Positions 7,924 to 16,083 of a stretch of DNA of 64,000 nucleotides are shown piece by piece. Location of the stretch: NCBI GenBank assembly GCA_021604505.1, contig BQJC01000001.1:832218-896217 (forward strand), read 5' to 3'. A program made the translations under genes and the position numbers. The stretch is from Nitrospinaceae bacterium (GTDB lineage Bacteria; Nitrospinota; Nitrospinia; Nitrospinales; VA-1). The notes under the pieces are model-generated. The model made no database searches. It was not told the origin of the DNA and saw only the letters and a program-made list of their open reading frames with translations. Positions within the stretch are counted from its first letter, which is position 1. Each line of letters starts with the position of its first letter.

Positions 7924-9024
7924 TTATTCCAGGGGCAGGGTCATGACGATTCCACCCATGACATCGTTCAGTTTGAAATCTCGTTTTGGGCTTTCAGGGT
8001 GATTATTGTGGCAGGACACGCAAGCAGGGCTCACGGCAAAATCCGGATAAACGGCTTGAAAATAGTTTCTCCCGCCAATTTCCCGGTATTCAATGAAAGG
8101 ACGGACCGGATGGCGGATGATGTATTTCAAGCCTCTTTGCTCAAATTCGTTGGCAGGGCCGTTGTGGCTGTTGATGGGCCAGGGGCTGATCAGTTTGAAG
8201 TCCAGGTCGATGTTTTTATTGAGTATCAAATCGGAAGCGTTCAATAAAAATTGTGCGGGAAGGAGCAAAGCGTTGTCTTCCCACCAGTTTTCGGAAGCAA
8301 AAACGATGTTTTTCAATTGAAGGCGGTTCACCACATGCTCAGAGTAGACCTGCCGGTCCGATTCCAGAACGGAATGAATGTAGTCTGCGACCACCTCGGC
8401 GGGAATCAAATGTTTTCCTTTATTTGAGCCGTTGCTGTTAAGGGGCAACGCGATGGAAATGCCACCCAGGACATCGCCCAGTTTAAAATTCTTTTTGGGA
8501 CTTTTGGGGTGGTTATTGTGGCACAGGATGCAGGTCTTGGTGACGGCCTTGTCGGGGTAAATGGCCTTAAAAAACGGTTTGCCCTGGATGGAAACCACCC
8601 TGGTGAAAGGCTTTCCCGGGGTTTTTAAGATTTCTTCCAACCCGGTTTTCTCAAATTGGGTTTTGGGTCCGTTTTGTTCATTGATGGGCCATAAACTCAT
8701 CAGGCGGTAGGTCATGCCCACTTGCCTGGCATTGGATTTACGGGAAGAAAGCAAAAGAAACTGTGCTGGAAGAGGCAGGGTGTCTTCTTCCTTCCAGTTT
8801 TCCGTGGCTTTCAGGTCGATGGTGACTCCCAGGCGCTCGACAATAACTTCTGAATATATGGTCCGGCCCGCTTCGATGACTGAATGGATATAATTGGCCG
8901 CCGCTTCAGGGGAGATGCCTTTTTTTAGATTTTTCTCAGGTTCAGTGTCGGCCCAGGTAACGGAGGATGAAAAACCAATCAACAAGATCAGGAGCAATCG
9001 TAACGGGAGCGGGTGGTTTATCAT
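7924..9024 (-). CDS. Periplasmic protein with two tandem c-heme DUF3365 (Tll0287-like) domains
   Basis: A 366-residue secreted protein. Residues 1-25 form a Sec signal ending SSVTWA. The rest is two homologous halves, each a DUF3365/Tll0287-like heme domain that starts with a helix containing AxxYIHSV and ends with CxxCH-NNHP-x-SP. The two c-heme sites are C165-C168-H169 and C335-C338-H339, each followed by a KxNFKL/KRDFKL and V(L/M)GGI block. Such domains are PAS-like sensors and are usually found once, fused to signalling modules; here two copies form the whole protein. It could be a soluble redox or gas sensor or an electron carrier. AAGGAAATGAC precedes the ATG. The MCP at 20103-23624 carries a third copy of the domain. 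Confidence 0.85.
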   Translation of the reverse strand: MINHPLPLRLLLILLIGFSSSVTWADTEPEKNLKKGISPEAAANYIHSVIEAGRTIYSEVIVERLGVTIDLKATENWKEEDTLPLPAQFLLLSSRKSNARQVGMTYRLMSLWPINEQNGPKTQFEKTGLEEILKTPGKPFTRVVSIQGKPFFKAIYPDKAVTKTCILCHNNHPKSPKKNFKLGDVLGGISIALPLNSNGSNKGKHLIPAEVVADYIHSVLESDRQVYSEHVVNRLQLKNIVFASENWWEDNALLLPAQFLLNASDLILNKNIDLDFKLISPWPINSHNGPANEFEQRGLKYIIRHPVRPFIEYREIGGRNYFQAVYPDFAVSPACVSCHNNHPESPKRDFKLNDVMGGIVMTLPLE

Positions 9025-9096
9025 GTCATTTCCTTGGAGTTCAATTCATAGGGACAACCATTGTATGCCGGACTTTGCCGTCGTTTGAAAGATCCT

Positions 9097-9128
9097 GAAA
9101 AAAGGAAGGGCCACCCTCTGGATGGCCC
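9097..9128 (-). terminator. Rho-independent terminator for the 35-aa membrane protein
   Basis: On the minus strand a GGGCCA/TGGCCC stem (with two further G-C pairs beyond one mismatch) is followed by ttccttttttt. It begins 35 nt beyond the stop codon at 9163, as expected for an intrinsic terminator of that small gene. Confidence 0.7.
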
Positions 9129-9162
9129 CACGAGTTTTGGGTTTTATTGAAATTAGAGCTTT

Positions 9163-9270
9163 TTACTCGATGTATTTTCGGGTGAAGAAGAATATTCCCA
9201 ACCCAATCACCGCAACGGCCACCACAATGAACATTGCATTGACATCCCCTCCAAAATCAATCCACTCCAT
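9163..9270 (-). CDS. 35-residue single-pass membrane miniprotein
   Basis: A short frame with strong supporting signals: ATG at 9270, an AGAAGG Shine-Dalgarno about 7 nt upstream, and a rho-independent terminator just after the stop. The product starts MEWIDFGGDVNAM, then a hydrophobic stretch of about 17 residues (FIVVAVAVIGLGIFFF), and ends TRKYIE. A short acidic N-terminus and basic residues after the helix suggest N-out/C-in insertion. I do not recognise the family. Size and layout resemble accessory subunits of respiratory or transport complexes, but no partner is adjacent: the upstream plus-strand gene is a Kef-type exchanger and the downstream one the tandem heme protein. Confidence 0.65.
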   Translation of the reverse strand: MEWIDFGGDVNAMFIVVAVAVIGLGIFFFTRKYIE

Positions 9271-9607
9271 ACTAAACCCTTCTTTAGTGTCTAACTCATT
9301 CACTAGATGGGCCCTCCCTGTTGATGGGAAAAAGGTTTAATCTCTCGGATACAAGGCAGTTCAATCCTTGACATCCATACTTAAAAATCTTGTTCTTCCA
9401 GGCGGATTTGTCAATAGGCAAAGAAACAAATTGCGACAAAAAGATCAGATTCAGAAAAAAACGGGTTTTTGTGGTTGTTTCACTAAAATCGCGCCTCAAT
9501 GGGCTAAAATTTTTTCGCCATTCGTTCGCTTTTTTGCTGTACAATTAAAAACGCCAAGATTATCAAGCGATCCCCATTTTCAATATTTTAAGAGGCGAGT
9601 TTAAAGT
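9271..9607. other. 337-bp divergent intergenic region
   Basis: Lies between the miniprotein start (minus strand) and the Kef-type gene (plus strand). It is AT-rich and should hold both promoters. A minus-strand frame of 82 codons crosses it but shows no family features and I reject it. No convincing operator or riboswitch was found. Confidence 0.5.
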
Positions 9608-11587
9608 ATGGATGATTTAATAAAAGATTTAGCCATTCTTTTACTCGTTTCCCTGCCCATCAATATTGTTTTTCACCGCATCAAGCTCCCCTCGGTGATG
9701 GGGTTTTTATTGGCTGGCGTGATCATCGGTCCCTACGGTTTGCAGCTGATTCAGGATTCCGATCGCGTCAAGCACCTGGCGGAGATCGGGGTGATATTGC
9801 TTCTCTTTGTAATTGGCCTGGAATTTTCCATAAAGCGCATGTTGAAGGATTTAGGGGTGGTTCTTGGAGTGGGAGGGCTTCAGCTCGGTCTCACGGGAGC
9901 TTTGATATTTTTCATTTTTATATCTTTTGGGTATTCGGCGAATCAAGGAGTTTTGTTCGGATTGTTGATCGCTCTCAGCAGTACCGCCATTGTCCTGAAA
10001 ATGATCACCGACCGGGCGGAAATCGACACAAAACACGGCGGAATCTGTATCGGAACCCTGTTGTTTCAGGATCTATGCGTGGTTCCCATGATGCTCATCA
10101 TTCCTCTGCTTTCTCAGACGGACGATTTGTCTCCCCTGGACTTCGGCATGGCGGTGCTGAAATCCATTGCCGCTGTGTCGGCCATTGTTTTATTTTCCCG
10201 GATGCTCGTTCCTCGGTCACTGGGAGCGATTGCTCGTATGGGCAGTAAAGAGCACCTGACGCTGTTCGTGATTTTGATCATATTGGGAACCGGATGGGTT
10301 TCAGAGTCGATGGGATTGTCTCTCGCAATGGGCGCTTTTATCGCTGGAATCATCATTTCAGATTCCGAATACAGCCATCAGATCATCCTCGATATTCTTC
10401 CGCTGAAAGATTATTTCGGCAGTATATTTTTTATATCCGTCGGAATGCTCCTGCAGGTCCAGGTATTCTATGAGTCGGCCCTGTGGTATCTGGGGTTGAC
10501 GGCGGGAGTCATCGCCTTGAAAGCGGTGTTGGCATTTTTGGCCTGTTTCTTGTTGAGGAATACATTTCGGGTGTCTTTCATTGTCGGCATCCGCCTGGCG
10601 CAGGTGGGGGAGTTTTCCCTGCTTCTTGCCAGTCTTGCTTTGGAAAGCGATTTGTTTTTGCCGGGCCAGTACCAATCGTTTCTGATCGTTTCCATTCTCA
10701 GCATGTTGGCGGCCCCTATTTTGATTCAGGTTTCGGCAGGTCTCTCGATCAAAATCAACTCCCTTTTCGGAGCGGTTCCCTACAAAGAACCGGAACCTCT
10801 TGAACCGGAAAAACTATCAGGACATGTGATCATCACCGGCTACGGATTGGTGGGTAGAAACCTATCCAGAGTTTTGAAAGAAACACACACCCCGTTTGTT
10901 GTGCTTGAACTGGATGGAGAACGAATCAAGGAGGCCCTGAAAGAGGATGTTCAGGCGCGTTTTGGAGATTCGACGCATCGCGACACCCTGCTCAGGGCGG
11001 GGATCAATCATGCTAAAATGATGGTTTTTGCCGTTTCTTCCGATCCCATGGCCGCCGTTCAGGCGGTGCGGCTTGCCCGTCAAATGAACCCGGACATTTA
11101 TATTCTGGTCCGTGTTCGTTATGCGGCACAGGTCGATGAACTCAATGCCGCCGGAGCCGATCAGGTGATCCCCGAGGAATTTGAAACATCCATTGAAATT
11201 TTTTCCAGGGTGCTCAGGGAATACCACATTTCCAACAACGTTATTGAACAGCAGGTGGAACTGGCGCGATTGGAAGGCTACGGAATGTTTCGCGGATTAT
11301 CGCTGAATATGGAAAGCATGAAGAAGTTTTCGGCCTACATGACCGCCAGTTTGACGGAATCTTTTCACGTTCTGGAAGATTCCTGGTGTCACAACCAATC
11401 CATAAAGGAACTGAAGTTGCATAAAGATTCCAGCGTAAAATTGATCGCCGTGGTTCGCAACAACGATTTGCAAGCCAACCCCGATCCGGACTTACGTTTC
11501 CAGGGTGGGGACATTATTATATTGTTCGGACGGCACGCCAATCTCGACCGGTCCTTAAAATACCTACGGTCTGGAACCAATGAATAA
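9608..11587 (+). CDS. Kef-type monovalent cation:proton antiporter with RCK domains (CPA2)
   Basis: A 659-residue membrane protein. Residues 1 to about 385 contain 11-13 hydrophobic segments of the CPA2 Na+/H+ exchanger fold, including FLLAGVIIGPYGL, IGVILLLFVIGLEFS and LSSTAIVLKM. Residues about 400-520 form a TrkA-N/RCK Rossmann domain (HVIITGYGLVGRNLS ... VLELD), and residues 570-655 look like a TrkA-C domain. This is the KefB/KefC/YbaL layout: K+ efflux in exchange for H+, gated by nucleotide or glutathione adducts on the RCK domain. No KefF/KefG partner is next to it. A CBS-domain gene follows after 95 bp and may be cotranscribed. Confidence 0.93.
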   Translation: MDDLIKDLAILLLVSLPINIVFHRIKLPSVMGFLLAGVIIGPYGLQLIQDSDRVKHLAEIGVILLLFVIGLEFSIKRMLKDLGVVLGVGGLQLGLTGALIFFIFISFGYSANQGVLFGLLIALSSTAIVLKMITDRAEIDTKHGGICIGTLLFQDLCVVPMMLIIPLLSQTDDLSPLDFGMAVLKSIAAVSAIVLFSRMLVPRSLGAIARMGSKEHLTLFVILIILGTGWVSESMGLSLAMGAFIAGIIISDSEYSHQIILDILPLKDYFGSIFFISVGMLLQVQVFYESALWYLGLTAGVIALKAVLAFLACFLLRNTFRVSFIVGIRLAQVGEFSLLLASLALESDLFLPGQYQSFLIVSILSMLAAPILIQVSAGLSIKINSLFGAVPYKEPEPLEPEKLSGHVIITGYGLVGRNLSRVLKETHTPFVVLELDGERIKEALKEDVQARFGDSTHRDTLLRAGINHAKMMVFAVSSDPMAAVQAVRLARQMNPDIYILVRVRYAAQVDELNAAGADQVIPEEFETSIEIFSRVLREYHISNNVIEQQVELARLEGYGMFRGLSLNMESMKKFSAYMTASLTESFHVLEDSWCHNQSIKELKLHKDSSVKLIAVVRNNDLQANPDPDLRFQGGDIIILFGRHANLDRSLKYLRSGTNE

Positions 11588-11682
11588 AAATTTCAATGGG
11601 AAGGGAATATTCCACGTGGGACGCAATCTATTGAGGGGTAGTTTTTGATGGCTGAGCGAGGAGACTCTAATTTGAGGAGATC

Positions 11683-12126
11683 ATGAAAGTTAAAGAATTG
11701 ATGACAAAAGCGGTTTTGACGGTCGCTCCCACAGATAAAATTGACCGCGTATTTTTTCTGATGAACTTTGAAAACATCCGCCACGTTCCCGTGGTGGACA
11801 AAGGGAGGCTTGTCGGCATGTTGTCTGACAGGGATTTAAAAAAAGTACTGGGTCCCGTCAAAAAGTTTGTAGAAAAACCGGATGGAACCACCGTCACCAT
11901 TGTATCCCGGCAGGTGCGGACTCTCATGAATCGAAAGCTCATCACCATCGAGCCCGAACAAAGAGCCGCTGATGCGGCGGCCATCATGGCGAAAAGAAAA
12001 ATTGGAGCGTTGCCGGTGGTTCACAAAAATAAACTGGTCGGCATCATCACCGCAACGGATATTTTGCATGCGTTTGTCAAGCTGTGCAATATGCTGGAGC
12101 CTTTTGGCAAAACAAATAAGGCGTAA
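11683..12126 (+). CDS. CBS-domain pair protein
   Basis: A 147-residue stand-alone pair of CBS domains. The first begins VKELMTKAVLTVAPTD and contains NIRHVPVVDKGRLVGMLSDRDL; the second begins VRTLMNRKLITIEPEQ and contains KIGALPVVHKNKLVGIITATDIL. Paired CBS domains bind adenosyl ligands (AMP, ATP, SAM) and act as energy sensors. The position after a Kef-type exchanger suggests, but does not prove, a regulatory link. A GAGGAGATC ribosome binding site precedes the ATG. A decayed relative lies at 46285-46617. Confidence 0.93.
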   Translation: MKVKELMTKAVLTVAPTDKIDRVFFLMNFENIRHVPVVDKGRLVGMLSDRDLKKVLGPVKKFVEKPDGTTVTIVSRQVRTLMNRKLITIEPEQRAADAAAIMAKRKIGALPVVHKNKLVGIITATDILHAFVKLCNMLEPFGKTNKA

Positions 12127-12158
12127 GGTACCGTTTCCCAGATAGGGAGTTAAGCATA

Positions 12159-13199
12159 TCAGGAGTCGGCGGTGGCGGAAAGGGGGAACCGCTCCATCAG
12201 GTAGCCCAGGCAGTCCTGATGCACGATCTTCTCTTTCGTGCTGAACATGGAAGGCACGACGGGGCGTTTCAAGCGGATTTCCTTATCGTTGTATTCTATG
12301 AATTGGGCGGCCACTTCCTGATCCTTCTCGTCAATGACGGATAGCTTTAATTTGGGGTTGTACCGCCAACCCACGAGGGTGTTTTCTGGAAGTTCTGCGA
12401 AATTCTGCTGATCGAGATCGTCGATAAAACAGAAATCCTTGCCCTTTGAATCTGCGTCAAATCCTATACGGCTGTTTTGCGGCACATGGATTCGGGCGAT
12501 CGTGTGGTAGGCATAGAGGCTCTCTTTTCCGTTCAGATCCGGTGGGATTTCTTTCAAGTGGATACATTTTTCCAGAAACTCAAACACGTGTTGAACGCCG
12601 TAAGGGTCTCCCGGAAGGCCGCTTTCAATGGTTATCGAAGGGCAAAACTCCGCCATGGCGCTGGCCAACACTCCCTTGGGCCGCGTGAAGTAAACCAGGG
12701 TTTGGCTGAACAGCCGCGCCAGATTGATGAATGGAGCCTCCAGCCGGTTGATACAGGCGTAATGAGGGTTTCTGCCGGAAGTGTTGTGAATGTCGACGGA
12801 GGCAAAGACCCCGGTTTTTTTTACAGTGGAAATCACCTCACGTGCCAGATTGTTTTCAGGCAAACTTCCGCCGCCCCAGATTCGGTTGTAATCGGGTTGA
12901 TTGGAAAACCGCCGTTCACTGTCTCTTGCGGCTTCAACATTACCCACAAAAACGTCCAGGCGTCTTGGTAAAATTCCGTCTTCGGTTTGGTATTTCTTGA
13001 TCAATTTCTGAATGGCCTGAACCCCCGTCGGTTCATTGCCGTGCAGGAGCGTCGCCAGAAAAAGCGGCGGCCCTTCTTTACCCTTGAACCGGATCAGGGA
13101 AGGACCGGGAAGGATCTTGAACAATTCATTGGGAAGCAAATCCAGAAAACCGTCGGGAACGGATTCGAATACGTTTAATTTCATCTTCAGACCGTCCAA
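12159..13199 (-). CDS. Succinylglutamate desuccinylase/aspartoacylase-like zinc hydrolase
   Basis: A 346-residue M14-like metallohydrolase. The zinc-binding HGNEPTG motif is near residue 53, with a later DIHNTSGRNPHYACIN segment that supplies the second zinc histidine, and a SITIESGLPGD block in the catalytic half. These match AstE/AspA enzymes, which remove acyl groups from amino acids. Its start overlaps the end of the upstream GCS2-type ligase by 13 bp, so the two are translationally coupled and likely act on one metabolite: an amide-bond former with an amide-bond hydrolase. Arginine catabolism genes are absent, so AstE itself is unlikely. Confidence 0.8.
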   Translation of the reverse strand: MDGLKMKLNVFESVPDGFLDLLPNELFKILPGPSLIRFKGKEGPPLFLATLLHGNEPTGVQAIQKLIKKYQTEDGILPRRLDVFVGNVEAARDSERRFSNQPDYNRIWGGGSLPENNLAREVISTVKKTGVFASVDIHNTSGRNPHYACINRLEAPFINLARLFSQTLVYFTRPKGVLASAMAEFCPSITIESGLPGDPYGVQHVFEFLEKCIHLKEIPPDLNGKESLYAYHTIARIHVPQNSRIGFDADSKGKDFCFIDDLDQQNFAELPENTLVGWRYNPKLKLSVIDEKDQEVAAQFIEYNDKEIRLKRPVVPSMFSTKEKIVHQDCLGYLMERFPLSATADS

Positions 13200-14626
13200 T
13201 TAAAAACGGGTAAATTCCGTTGTTGATTTTCAAAGTACGCGTGCATCATTCCCTGAAAGTTCACCCCGTATTTTGAGATAAAAGCCTTTTGCCAGGCGGC
13301 GCCGTTTTGTCCGGTCGTCACCCGTTTGCCCATAACCTCTACTATATAGTAGTCGATGTCCTCTGGGTGCAAACCGGCCATCTGCAGTCCTTTTTTTGCC
13401 GCAGGCAGAAGCGACTGCTCAAAAAGTGATTGTAAGGGCAGACTTTTCCCGCCGGACCATCTGACCGTCGCCCGCAGGCCGTGTTTGGCGGCGTGATAAA
13501 AATTGTCCCTGGCGTCTTCAAACGGGAGTTCACAATCCAGCCGGGTTTCTTCACTGCAACTATAATATGTCATCAACCCAATAAAAAAAGCAATATTGGC
13601 GATGGTGTCGGTGATACTCGGGCCGGCGGCAGGTACCCGGTGCTCAAGCCGAAGGTGCGGTCTTCCACCCTTACTGAGGCCGATCAAGGGGCGCGTCCAC
13701 CGCCAGACGGTTCCATTTTGCAGGCGAAGATGGCTCAGCCAGGAGGGGTCATCGTCGTAGACGGCGGGTAAAAGGACAGGGAAGCCGTTCAGATTTTCCA
13801 GAAACGGTTCCATGATGGAATGTTTGGCGTAACCCGTGCCAAAGGTGACTCGTCCAACACTTTGTCCCTGGCGGTCGAGGAAACTGGCAACCGCAACGGA
13901 TTGCTCGAAAGCAGGAATGCGTGTTTCATCCCAAAGTTCTTTGCCGAACAAAAAAGGGGAATTGGCCGTTGCCGCCACCATTGGAGCGGACAGGATTTGG
14001 GAGAGATTGTAATGTTTGACCGCATCCTTTGGGTTCACCTGACAATGAATTTGCAAAGAGGTAGCCACCGCTTCAAGCATGACATTGTGATGCGTGACGT
14101 GCAGCGAGTCCTTTCCTTCAATGTTGAGTTCCAGCGGTTTGCCTCGACGCAACCGGATGACCTGTTGGTTTAGGGCGTAATACCGTTTTAGAGAAGACAT
14201 TTTGTCGATAGTCAGCATTTCATCGCGAATCGTGGGAAGGATTCCTATAGTCAGGATATTTGAACCCAGATCCTCTGCATGTGAGGCGCACTTTTCCCAA
14301 ATATGAAGCAATTCCGATTCCAATTTGCTTAAAACATTCCCTTCAATATGACAGGGGACGCTGTTGATTTCAAAATTGAACTTGGATAGTTCCGGGACGA
14401 CGAGGGGGTCGTCTACATTTTTTAGAAAGGTTTCATTGACCGGTGACGGAAGGTAGTCTTTGTCGACCAGCCAGGCTTCCAATTCAAACCCACATTTTCC
14501 TTCCGTGGCTTCGAAATTGCTGTCCTTAAACCAGTTCATGAGGATGCGCGACTCATCCCTCAGCCGGAGCTTAAATTCGCGAAAGTCCTCATCGGAAAAT
14601 TCGGTGCTGGAAATTTCATCGCCCAT
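13187..14626 (-). CDS. GCS2-family glutamate-cysteine ligase-like carboxylate-amine ligase
   Basis: A 479-residue member of the glutamine-synthetase-fold GCS2 group. The first catalytic strand reads GFELEAWLVDKD (about residues 44-55), with the typical early E-x-E pattern, and the central block is HVTHHNVMLEAVATSLQIHCQ. A RPHLRLEHRVPAAGPS segment supplies the arginine and glutamate of the ATP site. Such enzymes form gamma-glutamyl or related peptide bonds; the true substrate is not evident and YbdK-like members are weakly active. No glutathione synthetase is nearby. The stop overlaps the downstream aspartoacylase-like gene, an arrangement suggesting a shared pathway. Confidence 0.82.
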   Translation of the reverse strand: MGDEISSTEFSDEDFREFKLRLRDESRILMNWFKDSNFEATEGKCGFELEAWLVDKDYLPSPVNETFLKNVDDPLVVPELSKFNFEINSVPCHIEGNVLSKLESELLHIWEKCASHAEDLGSNILTIGILPTIRDEMLTIDKMSSLKRYYALNQQVIRLRRGKPLELNIEGKDSLHVTHHNVMLEAVATSLQIHCQVNPKDAVKHYNLSQILSAPMVAATANSPFLFGKELWDETRIPAFEQSVAVASFLDRQGQSVGRVTFGTGYAKHSIMEPFLENLNGFPVLLPAVYDDDPSWLSHLRLQNGTVWRWTRPLIGLSKGGRPHLRLEHRVPAAGPSITDTIANIAFFIGLMTYYSCSEETRLDCELPFEDARDNFYHAAKHGLRATVRWSGGKSLPLQSLFEQSLLPAAKKGLQMAGLHPEDIDYYIVEVMGKRVTTGQNGAAWQKAFISKYGVNFQGMMHAYFENQQRNLPVFNWTV

Positions 14627-14641
14627 GAAGTGTCCTCAAGA

Positions 14642-15544
14642 TTATATGACGAGGGATTTAAAATCGTCGATGTACCCCTGGACTTTTTCCAGGGCCCGGG
14701 TCCTTTGCGCAGGCGTTATCATAGAATCAATTTTGAATAGGATGTTCATCCATTGACTCTTTTTTTCCTCCCACTGAATCTGGAATTTGGGAGCCCACAG
14801 GGTTTCCGGTTGCTTGATCCAGCGAACCAATTGCGCTTCAATTTCCCTTTCTGATTTTTGCGCTTTCAACAAATCGGCAAAGGCTGTCTGAAAATTGCGA
14901 CGGTTTTTCAGTTTGCTGATGATCCAACCTCTCTCAACAGTCACCCAGATCCGAAGGGTCGCTTCCTGGCCGGAATCCAAAGGACCGAACCAATCTTCCA
15001 GAAGTTCCAAAAACCATCGTTGCGTATCCTCCACAAGTTCTTCATCGGTCATTTCAATTTGTTTGATTAAAAAATCGTTCAACTTAGGCGATTGACCTTT
15101 AAAGTGTCGAATTTGGCGTTCATCCAGAGTGGATAAAAACCTGGAAAAATCTGGAGCGGCCTGAATTAAAAACCGTTTGATATAGCGGCGTTCATCTTCC
15201 TGAAGCCATGCCAGATCCTCCGGGTCCAGACCATCCCGGTACCTTGTCTGGAATTCGCTGAGTGTGAGAATGATTGCCGGCAACTCGTGGCTGCGGTGCC
15301 ACGCCATTAAATGTTCCAGTTTTTTTTTGAGAAATCTTTCCTGAGAATTTTTGATCTGAAAATAGTCGTCCACTTTTTTAAGAAGAAACCAATCTGAAAA
15401 ATGGTAGGCGATTTGTGTCCTGCTGCATCCCGTTAGTGTCACCCCGATCAATATTAAACAGATCAGCCGAAAGAAAAAGTGGTTGCGCAGGATAAGAAAA
15501 GGTATTCTGATACCAGGAAAACAGAAGTAAATAAAAGTCATCAT
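14642..15544 (-). CDS. DUF6279 family lipoprotein
   Basis: A 300-residue predicted lipoprotein. The lipobox LTGC follows a hydrophobic segment beginning near residue 24; the first 20 residues are unusually long for a signal, so the start may lie downstream of 15544. The mature protein starts with YHFSDWFLLKKVDDYFQI and contains WHRSHELPAI, both typical of the DUF6279 family. The rest is a helical, charged domain (Q/E/R/W-rich). Function is unknown. It lies 15 bp downstream of the GCS2-type gene's start region, reading in the same direction, and is divergent from the TIGR03546 operon by only 32 bp. Confidence 0.8.
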   Translation of the reverse strand: MMTFIYFCFPGIRIPFLILRNHFFFRLICLILIGVTLTGCSRTQIAYHFSDWFLLKKVDDYFQIKNSQERFLKKKLEHLMAWHRSHELPAIILTLSEFQTRYRDGLDPEDLAWLQEDERRYIKRFLIQAAPDFSRFLSTLDERQIRHFKGQSPKLNDFLIKQIEMTDEELVEDTQRWFLELLEDWFGPLDSGQEATLRIWVTVERGWIISKLKNRRNFQTAFADLLKAQKSEREIEAQLVRWIKQPETLWAPKFQIQWEEKKSQWMNILFKIDSMITPAQRTRALEKVQGYIDDFKSLVI

Positions 15545-15576
15545 TTTGCCGGGTCCATTAATATAAGGAACGCGCC

Positions 15577-16083
15577 ATGCTTCGTCAGATTCTCAAAGTA
15601 TTGAAAGCCTTAAACTCCAATGCCAAGCCCTGGCAACTCAGTCTGGGCGTGTGCTTTGGGGCGGTGATAGGTCTCACGCCCCTGGCAAGCCTGCATAACC
15701 TCGCTCTCTTATTCCTGGCGCTGGTTATCAACATGAACATCGGGATCATGATATTGAGCGCGGTCGTGTTTTCGGGAATCGCTTATTTGATGGACCCCGT
15801 GTTTCATAGCGCCGGATTGGCCATTTTAAAGTCAGGCTCTCTCACAGGTTTTTGGGAAAACGTTTTCAGCAGTCCGATCGCCCTGGTGGCGAAATTGAAC
15901 AATTCCATCGTCATGGGAAGCCTGGTCATTTCGATACTTTTGGCTGTGCCGCTTTTTTTCTTCTTCAACCTCTTTGTTAAAAAATACCGGGAAGTATTTC
16001 TCACTTATATGGAAAGATTCCCTATTTTCAAATCTCTCAAGATATTAAAAGTTTACCAGACATTGATGGGGGAGAAAGGATGA
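15577..16083 (+). CDS. TIGR03546-type inner-membrane protein
   Basis: A 168-residue protein with three or four hydrophobic segments. The N-terminus (MLRQILKVLKALNSNAKPWQ, then LGVCFGAVIGLTPLASLHN) is characteristic of the TIGR03546 family, a DUF2062-related group. The function is not known. AAGGA lies 8 nt before the ATG. The stop overlaps the start of the next gene by 4 nt (ATGA), and TIGR03546 and TIGR03545 members are typically paired, so they probably form one envelope complex. Confidence 0.88.
   Translation: MLRQILKVLKALNSNAKPWQLSLGVCFGAVIGLTPLASLHNLALLFLALVINMNIGIMILSAVVFSGIAYLMDPVFHSAGLAILKSGSLTGFWENVFSSPIALVAKLNNSIVMGSLVISILLAVPLFFFFNLFVKKYREVFLTYMERFPIFKSLKILKVYQTLMGEKG

Noticed and set aside
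9296-9544. 82-codon minus-strand ORF upstream of the Kef-type gene.
   Set aside because: No ribosome binding site or homology features; lies in a promoter region.
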